Assembly: GCA_964036045.1 (NCBI GenBank)
Contig: OZ038380.1
Location: 121,181,199-121,245,198 of the forward strand
DNA length: 64,000 bases
Source: Eutreptiella sp. 'Long Island Sound 2002'
Lineage: Eukaryota > Euglenozoa > Euglenophyceae > Eutreptiales > Eutreptiaceae
Direction: 5' to 3'
In this document: in pieces, positions 31,967 to 41,500 of the stretch
Layout of the letters: each line of letters opens with the position of its first letter
Position numbering within the stretch: position 1 is the stretch's first letter
Notes under the pieces: model-generated
Seen by the model: only the letters and a program-made list of their open reading frames with translations
The model's database searches: none
What the model was told of the DNA's origin: nothing
Program-made: the position numbers and the translations under genes

Positions 31967-34900
31967 TCAGATCTTGTCTGGGATGGATGATGCCACGATT
32001 GGAGCTTCTTCTTGTGCTTGTAAGTCTTCCTTGGTGACACAATCTTTGATCAGCGAGAGCTCTTTATCAATCTCAGGGTGTTTCTTCAGGAACTTGATGA
32101 AAGTGTCCGTATAGCCATGGATAAAGCTTGAAGCTGGCTCCCATTTGTCTTCTTCTGGACCGAATCCTTTCCATCTGCACAGAAAGTACCACTTGCCTCG
32201 AGCATTCTTCTTGTACTCAAGAATCTTCTCCAACTCGAAACTGCTTGTGATCATCTTCCTGTCGCTTAGGTACTTCAAAGTCCAATAGAGAGGCTTGAAC
32301 CTTCCTTTGGGGCAGGGTACTTCGGCCTTCAAACGATCTCGATGTACTTCTTGATGCCTGTGTGGCTCAATCTCAATGTTGAATGTAGTCTCACTTAGTT
32401 GACTTTTGACTTGGAATGGGCCATCCCACAAAGGTAACAATTTGTTGTCGTCCTTCAGGGTGTCGTCTGACTTACGAAGCCAAACTTGCTGGCCTTTCTC
32501 GAAGGGTTTTCCTTGCGTTCTTGATTTATTTTTGAAATTCAACCAATCTGCTTGACTTTCCACTTTGGCTTTGATCCACTTGGACTCTAGATCCTTGATC
32601 TTCTCAAACCATTGCGAGGCGTCGTAGCACTGCCTTGGATGATACATCACTGGTCCTGGACCCATCTTCTCACGACCAAAAACCAGCTCATTGGGACTTA
32701 ATCCAGTGTAATTCTTGGTGCGATGGTATCTTCTCAAGACACAGTAAATTGTCTCCAACCAATTGTAGTCTTTTTCAGTCGCCAGGAATTTTCTCAGAAT
32801 GGAGATAAGAATCCTTCCAGCGCGTTCAGCAGGGAGAGCTCGATGGTCGTAGACTCGGGCACGAAGGTGATGAACTCCCAATAGGGCACACATGTTCTCC
32901 CACCAAGTCCCAATGAACTCTTTCCCACTGTCCGTCAGAATTTCACTGGGCACATCCCAGTTACTCATCCACTGACTTGCAGTCCACTTGGCAGCCATTT
33001 CAGAGGTGAGATGCTTCGTGTTGCAAGGGAGGACTTGGATGTAGCCACTGTGGCGGTCTTGAATTAACAAAACCCCATCGATAGGCTTCCTCGTGTAGAG
33101 ACATTCCTCTTGGATTTGTCCCAACTCGAAGACATCCGCCGTCACCTTGTCGAACAACCTCTCAGGAATTGGCAATCCCTTCAGTAGTCCTTCTGCCTTT
33201 TGATTCTTGGGGATGGTCGCCTGACATTGCTTGCATCCTTTGGCAACTCGTTCACAGGCACCCTTGAGGTCCCTTGTGTACACCCTGTGGCGTAGTTCCT
33301 GCTCCAGCACACGAGAATGTGTGTGGGCTGTCTCATTCCGATGCCAATGTTTGACATATTGGTCAATCAGACAATCAGGAACACAAATCCGTCCTTGCCA
33401 AAATAACTTGTCGCCTTGGATTTTGAAATCAGACGTCTCTTCAGAGTCGTAAGGCTTGTCCCCTTTCAACTTGTGGTATACAGACCCAGAGAACCTGTCC
33501 TCCTTGTACATCTTCGGCCAATCCACATAGAGGAAGGAAGTTTCCTTGTCCTTTTGTTGTGGAGGGAGCGTGGATTTCGCTTTGGATCTCGTCGTAGGAA
33601 ACACATTCGGGAGTGGCAGCGACGACTCAGAGTCAGAGTTAACTCCTGCAGTCTGATCTGCCTTGGTAATCTCCTTGCATCTGACCAAATCCACCTTCAT
33701 CTGATTTTTAATCGAACATTGGAGACAATGTTTCTTGATCAGTGCTTGTTCCTCCTTGTCGAACTCGATCACTTCAGCTTTATCCGTCGCTGTCCCATGA
33801 AAACTCACTTCAGAGTAAGCCTCTGAGGCTGGGTAGGCCCAGCGACTCAGGGCGTCCGCCACTGTGTTGTAGCGACCCGGAATGTAAGTCACATGGAGGT
33901 CAAATCTGCTGAGAGTTTCATGCCAACGGCCTCTTCTCCCAGCTGGTCCACCAGGGGTATCCACATCTTCTGTCCTCCAGCTCTCCAGTGACTTGTGGTC
34001 AGTCAGTACCTCCACGCGATGGCCCAAGATCCAACCTTCATAACGCCGTAAGGCACAAAGGATTGCGTAGGCTTCTTGTTCCCTTGGACTCCAATTTCGC
34101 TGTCTTGTTGTAAGCTTGCGAGACCAGAAAGCCAGAGGGTGATGGTGACCTTCGTCGTCGACTTGTTCGATCGTAGCACCAATGGCGTAACGACTGGCGT
34201 CTGTACGAATATAAAAAGGTCTTTCATCCAACCACGGAGTCTTTAATGTAACCACATTCGCCAGTGCTTCCTTGAGACCAGTAAATGCCTCTTCACATTC
34301 TGGCGTCCACTTGAGCTTGACTTGAGATCCCTTCTTTCCTTCTATTTTGCCAACCTTCAGTAACTCTGTCAATGGACCAGAGAACTTGGCGTAGAGAGGA
34401 AGGAACTCGTGGTAGTAATTGCAGCAGCCTAAAAAGGCACGAAGCTGCGTGATGGTTTTAGGCCTTTCCCAGAGCTGCAGGGCAGCCATTTTTCCTGGGG
34501 CTGGTCTTCTTGTCCCATCTTCGAAAACAGAGCCACAAAATTCCACACTCTGGAGGAACATCTTGCCCTTCTTGGGTCCACACACGAGCTTCTCTTGTCG
34601 AAGGACTTCGAGAACTTTTCGAACTTGTTCTTCGTGCAACTTCAGGCACTCATCAAAGTTTTTTCCCAACGGCGTGGCAATCAGAAGGTCGTCGATGTAG
34701 ATGCTGCAGAATTCTTGTAAATCCAGATCTTTGTGCTTCTGAAATAAAATAGTCTCCATCATCCTCTGGAACATCGACGGCGCATTCTTCAGACCCATCG
34801 GCAGTACAGTCCACTGGACAGTGCCACAGGGCGTGCACATTGCCGTCAAATGCCTATCCTCTTTTCGAAGGGGCATCTGATGAAAGCCATGGCGCAAATC

Positions 34901-36943
34901 CAACACAGTAAAGAGCTTGCCTTTGGCTCTCGCGGCGATCTCCTTCTCGATTAGAGGAAGAGGATGCGCGTCTGGTACTGTGGCGGCATTCAGGGCTCTG
35001 TAATCCACCACTAGACGCCAAGCATCTATGCTGGATTGGTCAGCAGGTGGGGGTTTTGGCACAGTAAATGGTGCTGAACACCACTCAGAACTCATGCAGC
35101 CCTCCAACCAACCGAACTCATAGAGAATGCGCTCAATAATCTTTCGCAGGGCATCTGCTTTGGTGCCGTGGAGATAGAATGGACGTTGTTTGTGCACCTT
35201 TGAGCCTTCGATTATGTCAATCTTGGCTTCCCCATTTTCACATCGAATTGGGGGGTTTTTCCACAACTTCCCACTCAGCACGTCATCTTGATAATCTTCG
35301 AACACTGCGTCCCTTCTTGCAGATATCTTGTCTCCGTCGACCTGATTCCCACATTTAATCACCGACATTATGTCCACCAATTTGCGAATTGTTGGTCGTG
35401 GTCTCATATTCTTGGCCACTTCATTCCAAACTTCTTCGTCGCATTGCTGGCGGATGAAGCTCACCTGAGCTCGCTCCTCCGTGGGATCCCACCAATGAAA
35501 GGGGTCCACGAATGTCTTGAAGGGATGGTCGGACGAATTCAGCTTCATTCCTGTCAATTCAGGCGAGATTCTTGGAGATTTGTCTTCATTCTTGCTTGAA
35601 ATCTTGACTTTTTTGGCTTGATTCTTGTCTGATGGGGACGAATTGTAATGGATGGAGGCGTTCTCTTGAGGGACGCCGATTGTCCTTCCCTCCTTCCGCG
35701 ACGATACGTCGGGATTCCGCTCTCGATCGTCTTCATCCACCTCAATTTCGTCGATTCTTGAGGAATTTGAGATAACCTCTTCTGTTCCCATTTCACTGCC
35801 ATCTTGCCAATAATCTCCCAGATTCCTGTCAACTAAGCACGCCAACGTGCTCCACGAACGCTGTGGCAAAGGCTTGCCATTGTCTTCGCAATACAGCTTC
35901 ACGCCTTTGTGAGGTAGCTCGACAATGTCGATTGAAATGTCCATAATGTCCTTGAACCACTCTTGTCTTGGCCAATTGGGGACAATTAAAATCGCCTTTG
36001 CGCCGGATTGCTTCAGCTTCTGCACTACACGAGGGAAAACGTCGAAGGGCGGATTGATCCAAAGAGGTTCAGACCAGTCCTCGCTCCAGGCATCGTCGTA
36101 GAACTTCGGAAATCTTTTATTCTTTTTGTTTGCAAAAGCATCAACTTCAGGACGAAAATTGTGGTTCTTTTCGAAATAATCCACCAGAATGTCCCGCCAT
36201 TTGTCGACTACTCGATAGCAAACTGACTTCCACTTCTTGCTGTTCAACGAATTCACCTTTCCTTCGTCGAAATCTTCTTGATTCCTTGTCCATTCCTGCC
36301 CATCTTGCTGAAAATGCAGCTTATTTCTCTCCTTGAATTGGTGGATACTCTTGGTATATGGGTGCAGATAATACAGATCAGACGGGTCGCTGGTCGACGG
36401 ATCCTGGAGGAAGCACGTCCTGTGTCCCATGGGCGACACACGGTGAGCGTGAAGCCAGGGTTGACCCAGGAATAAATCGTACTTTATGCTGGCTTCATAG
36501 AATTTTCAAGCAAACCACTCCTCAGTGACCGTCTCTTCCACACTCCAGACTGATTGGTTCACCAATCTGACCGCCAATTCTGCTTCTCTGTCGCCACCGT
36601 CAAGGCGATTTCCGCTGACTCCGTCCAGCTGCACAGGGGTGGAGGACATCTTCGTCTCATCCTCCTGCAGAAAGCCTTTCCTCACCAGGTTCACCTCTGA
36701 ACCATTGTCGATCAGACATCTGGCAAGTTTAACTTTACCACCCTTCGATCTGACCTGGATCCAGCAGACAAACTGGCGCTGCTTGCCTCGCCGGACAGCG
36801 CTGAGGACCCAGGCAGGGTACAGGAGGCCAGAGGAGCGCGCCAGCCGGTCCCAGCAGCGTCCATCCACCGCCCCAACTACCCTGATGGGTTTTGTCTCCT
36901 GCCACTCAACCCCAGTGTTGGGATTTGGGTCAAGTTGGCTTCC
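31967..36943 (-). pseudogene. pol: Element C: protease-polymerase with chromodomain, one internal stop
   Basis: One continuous frame holds the whole enzyme set, broken only by TGA at 36,506-36,508. The protease precedes the break: LARCLIDNGSEVNLVRKGF, with D-N-G-S at the catalytic loop. After the break KYDLFLGQPWLHAHRV completes it. In the 1,490-codon part from 36,439: NPPF-containing domain at about 95-200; RT about 478-640 with WRLVVDYRALN, FTVLDLRHGFHQMPL and YIDD at 581-584; RNase H about 740-865 (RTDAS, SREQEAYA-like, LTDHKSLE, ADALSRW); integrase zinc site HWHRNETAHTH...CKQC at 1,031-1,072; catalytic D1102, D1170, E1205; chromodomain 1,401-1,450 (FELEKILEYK, WYFLCRWKGFG, DKWEPASSF). This is Ty3/gypsy order with a chromovirus-type end. 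The TGA could be a CGA transition at CpG. Otherwise nearly intact, hence recently active. Confidence 0.93.
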
Positions 36944-37570
36944 CTATTGCCATTCTTCTTCTTCGTTCGGCTGTACGTCCTGTACTTGTCCTTCGTCAAC
37001 CCATTCTTCTCCTGCTTCGACAGCATTCACTCCTTTTCCACGTCCACGACCACCAAATGATTTTCCACCACCACCTTTCTTACCTCCTTGGCCTTTGTTG
37101 TTGGAGGTGTTGGAATTGGGGTTGGATTCGTTGGATATGCCCTTGCCTCGACCTCCAGTATCCTTGTTGTTGCCGAAGGTCTTGTTTGCTGGCGTCTCCG
37201 TGTACAGGGGGTTGCCATTCACCTTGGAATCATCTTGATTCCCGGACTTTCCCTTGCCATTTCCACCCTTTTGGCCATTTTTTCCACCAGTTTTTCCACC
37301 AGCATCGGTCCATCTTGAGTCGCTTGGATCTCCGCCTTGCTGCGAGTAATCTTTTGGTGTCCAGTCTCTGTTCTTTCCTTTGGACTGCCCTTTACCCTTT
37401 CCCCTTCCATGCTGGTCAGCATCTCGTGCTCCATCCTGCTGGGGATTTTTGGAAGAATTTCCTTTTCCATCCATTTTGGACTGAATTGTCTTGAGATCTG
37501 AGGGCGTCCATCTGTGATCTGCGGTCGACCTTCTTTTCCAAGGGCAATACACACAGAGCATCCCTTCTCA
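36944..37570 (-). CDS. Element C: Gag nucleocapsid tail, -1 frame
   Basis: In the frame shared with protease-pol, the reading begins LCVYCPWKRRSTADHRW, a partial zinc-knuckle-like C-x2-C...H without a clear final Cys. It continues as a GKG/GGK-rich basic tail (GRGKGKGQSKGKNRDWTPKD; GGKKGGGGKSFGGRGRGKGV) and ends EEEEWQ at TAG 36,944-36,946. The main Gag frame overlaps it but gives a less nucleocapsid-like reading. The offset equals a -1 shift (or +2), somewhere between an upstream TGA near 37,573 and the Gag stop at 37,219. Indel or programmed shift cannot be told from one copy; I saw no classic slippery heptamer. Confidence 0.6.
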
Positions 37571-40101
37571 CCAACGGCGTTGACCTTGCCTCCGAAGCCA
37601 TGTGCATCCTGGGACTTTTGACGTTCTAAGTTTGCATACTTTTCAAGTTGGTCCCAGATCTGCTCGACTCCATATGAGAAGATCCACGGTCGTACCTTCA
37701 AAACTGTTCCTTTATACTTCACTTTTCCATCCACCATGCTGCAGAAAAACTCCGACTGTTCAGAATCGTGGAAACCAACTCTCCATCTGCCCTCACGAAT
37801 AGTGATGTCCTTCAATCCACTAGCACTGATAGAGTGTAGCAACTCACGAACTGCCATTTTTCCCATAGTTTCTGGTAATCCTCGGACTTCAACCCAGTTG
37901 CCCAGGACTTTTTGGTCCGCCTGAGAGTCCCTGATCTTCTGCTTGGTCTCCGGCGTGAGCTTGCTCAGGAGGATCTTCTTCATTTCGCCTTCAGAAAGTC
38001 CTTCTCCAGAGTTCTCTGCCTCTTGCACCAAAAACTCCCAATCTTGCCTTGCAAGTTGAATTTCTTCCAGAAACAGTTTCTTGATCGCCCTGAAGTTCTC
38101 CAGACGGTTTCTGTAATGATCTTCAGGAAGTCGAGAGCCTTTCTTCTTCAGACTGCGGTACAGCTCCTCATACGTCAGGGGATTCCCCTGATTTTGCCTC
38201 TCCACATACAGATTGTATGTGCTTTCTCGGAGCTTGCCCGTCAAGCAGTCCATCAGCCCAAGGATCCAGAGCTCCTTGTCCAGCTTCTCGGTCTGCAGCC
38301 ACACCATGAACTGCCTCTCGAAGGACGCCCAGTAATTTGAGTGTCCTGAGAACTTCGGCTGCTTCATTACTGACCCTCTCAGCCTCATGTGCAAAGGGTT
38401 CAGCAAGTGGTTCAGGTTGAAGTTGGTGGCTGTGCCGACCGGATTGACGAAAACTGGATTGACTGCGGCGCCTCCCATGGCCTGTGCCTGCGCAATTGCG
38501 GCCGCCAGCAACGCCTGGTCCACAGTAGGCTGCACGAACGGCGTCTGCGGTGCTTGATGCAGCCTCATCTCCCTCCATTTCTTCTGCTTTTCTTTGATCT
38601 TGGCCTCGTTTTCTTTCGCCTGCCGGTCCTTCTTCTTCAAGGCCATTGATCGCTCCTTCACGGTGGTCCTTGCTTCTCCATCAATATCTCCTACAGTACC
38701 CACGGACAGTACAGACTTCCCTGACGAAGATTCTCCTCCTTCGGTACCCAGATTGAACCCAATAGGACTTGTAATTCCAGTAGGGGGGATACCAGAAATT
38801 CCAGTAAAGGCTGGATGGTGGCCAGTAAAAGCTGGGGGTGCTGGAGAATGTGGAACGCCGTAAGGCGTGGATGTGGGTGCAGCTGAGGAGGTAGGTGCTG
38901 GGTGGCTTGCCATTGTAGGCGCTGGTCCAGTGAGCCCAGTAGTGCTCAGATTTTGTACCAGATTTGTAAGCGTCTCCAACCTCTGTTCCATCTCCTTCCA
39001 CTTGCTGTCATCATCCCTCTTTTTCTCCTTGGCGGCCTTCTTCAGCTCCTTCACCCTTGATTCCAGCGACGAAATCTGTCTCCGACAGGAGCAGTCCTTG
39101 GCGCACTCGCCACAGGAAGGGCATCTTGTCCCCTTTCCTTTGCTTCTGACCTCGTCGACCCAAGTGTCAACACTTGAGGCAGAGCTGGGGAGTTTGGACA
39201 GTTGCTCCCTGGAGAGGTGCGAATGTGTCGAATCACACCTCATTTCGTCGACCTCGTCGTCGTTCCGACCCCAGACGCCCGACGGACCAGCGTGCGGATG
39301 CACATTGTGCCGTCGTTCCTCGGCGATGATGGCCATCTGCACCATCACGGCGGCCTGGTGGTCGAACTGGTCCATCAGCTCCTCCCAGTCCTCTTGCTCC
39401 TGCAATTGGGCGTCGAATCGGGACCGGCCGCTGTCCCTGAGAAACTGGCACGACGCCCTGAACCAGTCCCTCAGGCGGCCACGATAGCCCGCCTCCGCCA
39501 GCAGCCAATTCTGCCTGTGCAGGAATTCCTCATTCCAGATCTGCTGGAAGTGGTTTTCCCAGTAATCACCACTAATTCCAGTACCAGACTGCTCTCCTTC
39601 GCTGCTGCTGTCTTCCAGATCAGGCAAAGCGTGAGAGGAGGAACCAGATTCACTCGAGGAGGGAGATTCTCGACCGGGTTTAAGGTTGGGTGGGGCGTTC
39701 ACACAACAATCAGCACAAGTATGAACTCCAGGCCAATGCCTATGGCCACAGTAAGGGCACTCTGACGGATGATCTTTGGTTTGCTCGGGAGATGCTACGA
39801 AGGTAACCTCAGGGGGAACACGCAGTGACTCTCTACGAGTGATAGACCTGCTAAAGTCCGACGGGATCAGAGTGTCCGTGGAGATTCCAGAAGCAGAGTC
39901 ATGATTTCCTCTGCTACCATGTAACCGCTGCATAGTGGTTGATCTTTGTTGTGACTGCGAAGCCTGTAGCCTTGATGCCCCAGGGGTCGTAACGCCCGAC
40001 ACTGCCCCTGATATCTCCGAACCCACATAACCCTCTTCGGACCCATATCCAGCCTCTGGGAGCGACATATGCGAAGCACTTGTAAGTCCAGTGAACTCCA
40101 T
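37219..40101 (-). CDS. gag: Element C: Gag polyprotein, starting inside the 5' LTR
   Basis: 960 codons from an ATG in perfect CCACCATGG context at 40,101. The first 60 residues (MEFTGLTSASHMSLPEAGYG...) are encoded by the LTR. The frame then reads the primer-binding site as HGSRG. Residues 115-133 hold CPYCGHRHWPGVHTCADC, a possible zinc ribbon. A second Cys cluster, CPSCGECAKDCSCRR (327-341), leads into a coiled coil (342-385). Residues 390-460 are Pro/Gly/Thr-rich. 486-512 is a Lys/Glu helix. 580-730 is a capsid-like Retrotrans_gag region (KQPKFSGHSNYWASFERQFM). 735-805 resembles an RRM-like alpha/beta segment (WVEVRGLPETMGKMAVRELL; IREGRWRVGFHDSEQ). It forms the particle of the retrotransposon. 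From about residue 845 the nucleocapsid reading continues in another frame. Confidence 0.85.
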   Translation of the reverse strand: MEFTGLTSASHMSLPEAGYGSEEGYVGSEISGAVSGVTTPGASRLQASQSQQRSTTMQRLHGSRGNHDSASGISTDTLIPSDFSRSITRRESLRVPPEVTFVASPEQTKDHPSECPYCGHRHWPGVHTCADCCVNAPPNLKPGRESPSSSESGSSSHALPDLEDSSSEGEQSGTGISGDYWENHFQQIWNEEFLHRQNWLLAEAGYRGRLRDWFRASCQFLRDSGRSRFDAQLQEQEDWEELMDQFDHQAAVMVQMAIIAEERRHNVHPHAGPSGVWGRNDDEVDEMRCDSTHSHLSREQLSKLPSSASSVDTWVDEVRSKGKGTRCPSCGECAKDCSCRRQISSLESRVKELKKAAKEKKRDDDSKWKEMEQRLETLTNLVQNLSTTGLTGPAPTMASHPAPTSSAAPTSTPYGVPHSPAPPAFTGHHPAFTGISGIPPTGITSPIGFNLGTEGGESSSGKSVLSVGTVGDIDGEARTTVKERSMALKKKDRQAKENEAKIKEKQKKWREMRLHQAPQTPFVQPTVDQALLAAAIAQAQAMGGAAVNPVFVNPVGTATNFNLNHLLNPLHMRLRGSVMKQPKFSGHSNYWASFERQFMVWLQTEKLDKELWILGLMDCLTGKLRESTYNLYVERQNQGNPLTYEELYRSLKKKGSRLPEDHYRNRLENFRAIKKLFLEEIQLARQDWEFLVQEAENSGEGLSEGEMKKILLSKLTPETKQKIRDSQADQKVLGNWVEVRGLPETMGKMAVRELLHSISASGLKDITIREGRWRVGFHDSEQSEFFCSMVDGKVKYKGTVLKVRPWIFSYGVEQIWDQLEKYANLERQKSQDAHGFGGKVNAVGEKGCSVCIALGKEGRPQITDGRPQISRQFSPKWMEKEILPKIPSRMEHEMLTSMEGERVKGSPKERTETGHQKITRSKAEIQATQDGPMLVEKLVEKMAKRVEMARESPGIKMIPR
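39908..39919 (-). promoter_or_regulatory. Element C primer-binding site, initiator tRNA-Met
   Basis: The minus strand reads TGGTAGCAGAGG directly after the 5' LTR. It is complementary to the CCTCTGCTACCA 3' end of typical eukaryotic initiator tRNA-Met, 12 of 12. It also forms codons 61-65 of the Gag frame. Confidence 0.92.
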
Positions 40102-40399
40102 GGTGGAATACGAAGAGTACGAAAACCCGGTCTACAAAAATGGAGCAGACATAGAATCTCAATGCGCATTCATCGCAACTAATGACACGACGTGAAATCA
40201 TTCGAAATAATTTAAATAAATCCGATTGGGAAATCACGAAAGACAAATGCGACTCGACGCGCGCTCACAGGCGACATCTGGCGGCGAACGGAAAACAAGA
40301 AACAGAACGGAAAATTTACTGCACTAATGTACATCTGAGAATCATTGGAATTCTGATCACATCAGTGTATAATTGAGTGCTGTCACTCCTGCCGTTAAA
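39920..40399 (-). repeat. Element C, 5' LTR
   Basis: 480 bp, 474 identical to the 3' LTR. On the minus strand it starts TTTAACGG (one change from TGTAAC) and ends GGTTACA. An AT-rich TTTATTTAAATTATTT at about 40,205-40,221 could serve as the core promoter, about 105-120 bp before the Gag ATG. TSD ACCAG follows at 40,400-40,404. Confidence 0.95.
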
Positions 40400-40404
40400 A
40401 CCAG

Positions 40405-41500
40405 CAACCATTTCCTCCCATTATCACACCTCATTTTCAACCTTCTTCTCCACGGCAACTCACATTCCTTTGCAGCTCCCCTTTTGATAAGTCATCCCGC
40501 CCCCGCTGGGGCTCCCGCAAGCAGTCCAGAAACTGATTTTGTACTTTGACTATCCATTCCCGTGCAATACAGCGAACAGCACAATGCAACACAAAACTGA
40601 AAACCCCCAGATGTGTACGTAAAACCCTCCAAATTGTTTCATAAAACGCCCCTAAATGAACCAAAAACAATCATCAAAGTGAGCCAAAAGCTCCCCACAC
40701 TTGTACCAAAAAGCTCACTCAAATGTACCAAATATCCCCGGAAATAAACCTAAAAAATACCAAAGTGTTTTGGCAAATTTGGGGGGGCTTCTGGTTCCTC
40801 TCACAAATTCGGGGGGGGTGGGGGGATTGGTACGTTGTGCAACTTTTCGCGGCGTTTGGGTACGAAGCAGGGGAACGTTTGATATTCACTAACTTAACCC
40901 CTGCCATCTCCGGGGCCCACACGTGGGCGAAGGAGCTACATCACCCGCCGTCTCGGGGTTGACCAACCACGAGCACGGTAACAAAATCAGAAATGACCAC
41001 TTCACCCCTACCGTCGCAGGGGCTCATATGTGGCCAAAGTTGCCAAATCACCGCTGCCATCCTGGGGTCCTCAGCGGAGGGACAATTTTTTCCTTGCAAG
41101 GTTTTCATTGTCTCCTGAAATTCACCTTCTAGGAAAGCTGTAGGTATGTTCATTGGTCTGTTGATTTTCACAGAACAAAAGGGCAGTTCTGAATGACAAC
41201 CAGGCCTATACATACACGTTTTTCGCAGACAGCATAACCAAGCATGCAAAACAATGACACACAATGCAGATGACTATGGGAAGCACACTCAAGGATCAAA
41301 TGTGAAGATGGCATGTACCCAAAACAACATGCAGAATACATGTAACCTTTTTACAAAATTACACAAAGGGCAGAAACCTTTCAGGGGGCAAACATAAGCA
41401 ACGAACTGCCTGGATGACATTGAAAACAGAGGTGCACAGGTTGCTTCGGGATGCAGAAGATCATGTGCTTGGCTCAACCTCACATTTGCTTGTATTCTAG
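40405..41500. other. 5.6-kb segment: A-rich block and C4/G4 modules
   Basis: 40,590-40,760 is A-rich with repeated ACCAAAAA or GCCAAAA words. 40,895-41,085 holds modules of CCCCTGCCATCTCCGGGG and CCCCTACCGTCGCAGGGG followed by CACACGTGGGC or CATATGTGGCC and ATCAC about 46 bp on. No gene supported. Repeated at about 46,030-47,110 and 51,648-52,740. Confidence 0.55.

Noticed and set aside
33416-33826. Plus-strand ORFs across the element C pol region
   Set aside because: Antisense shadows of a well-supported 1,490-codon pol frame.
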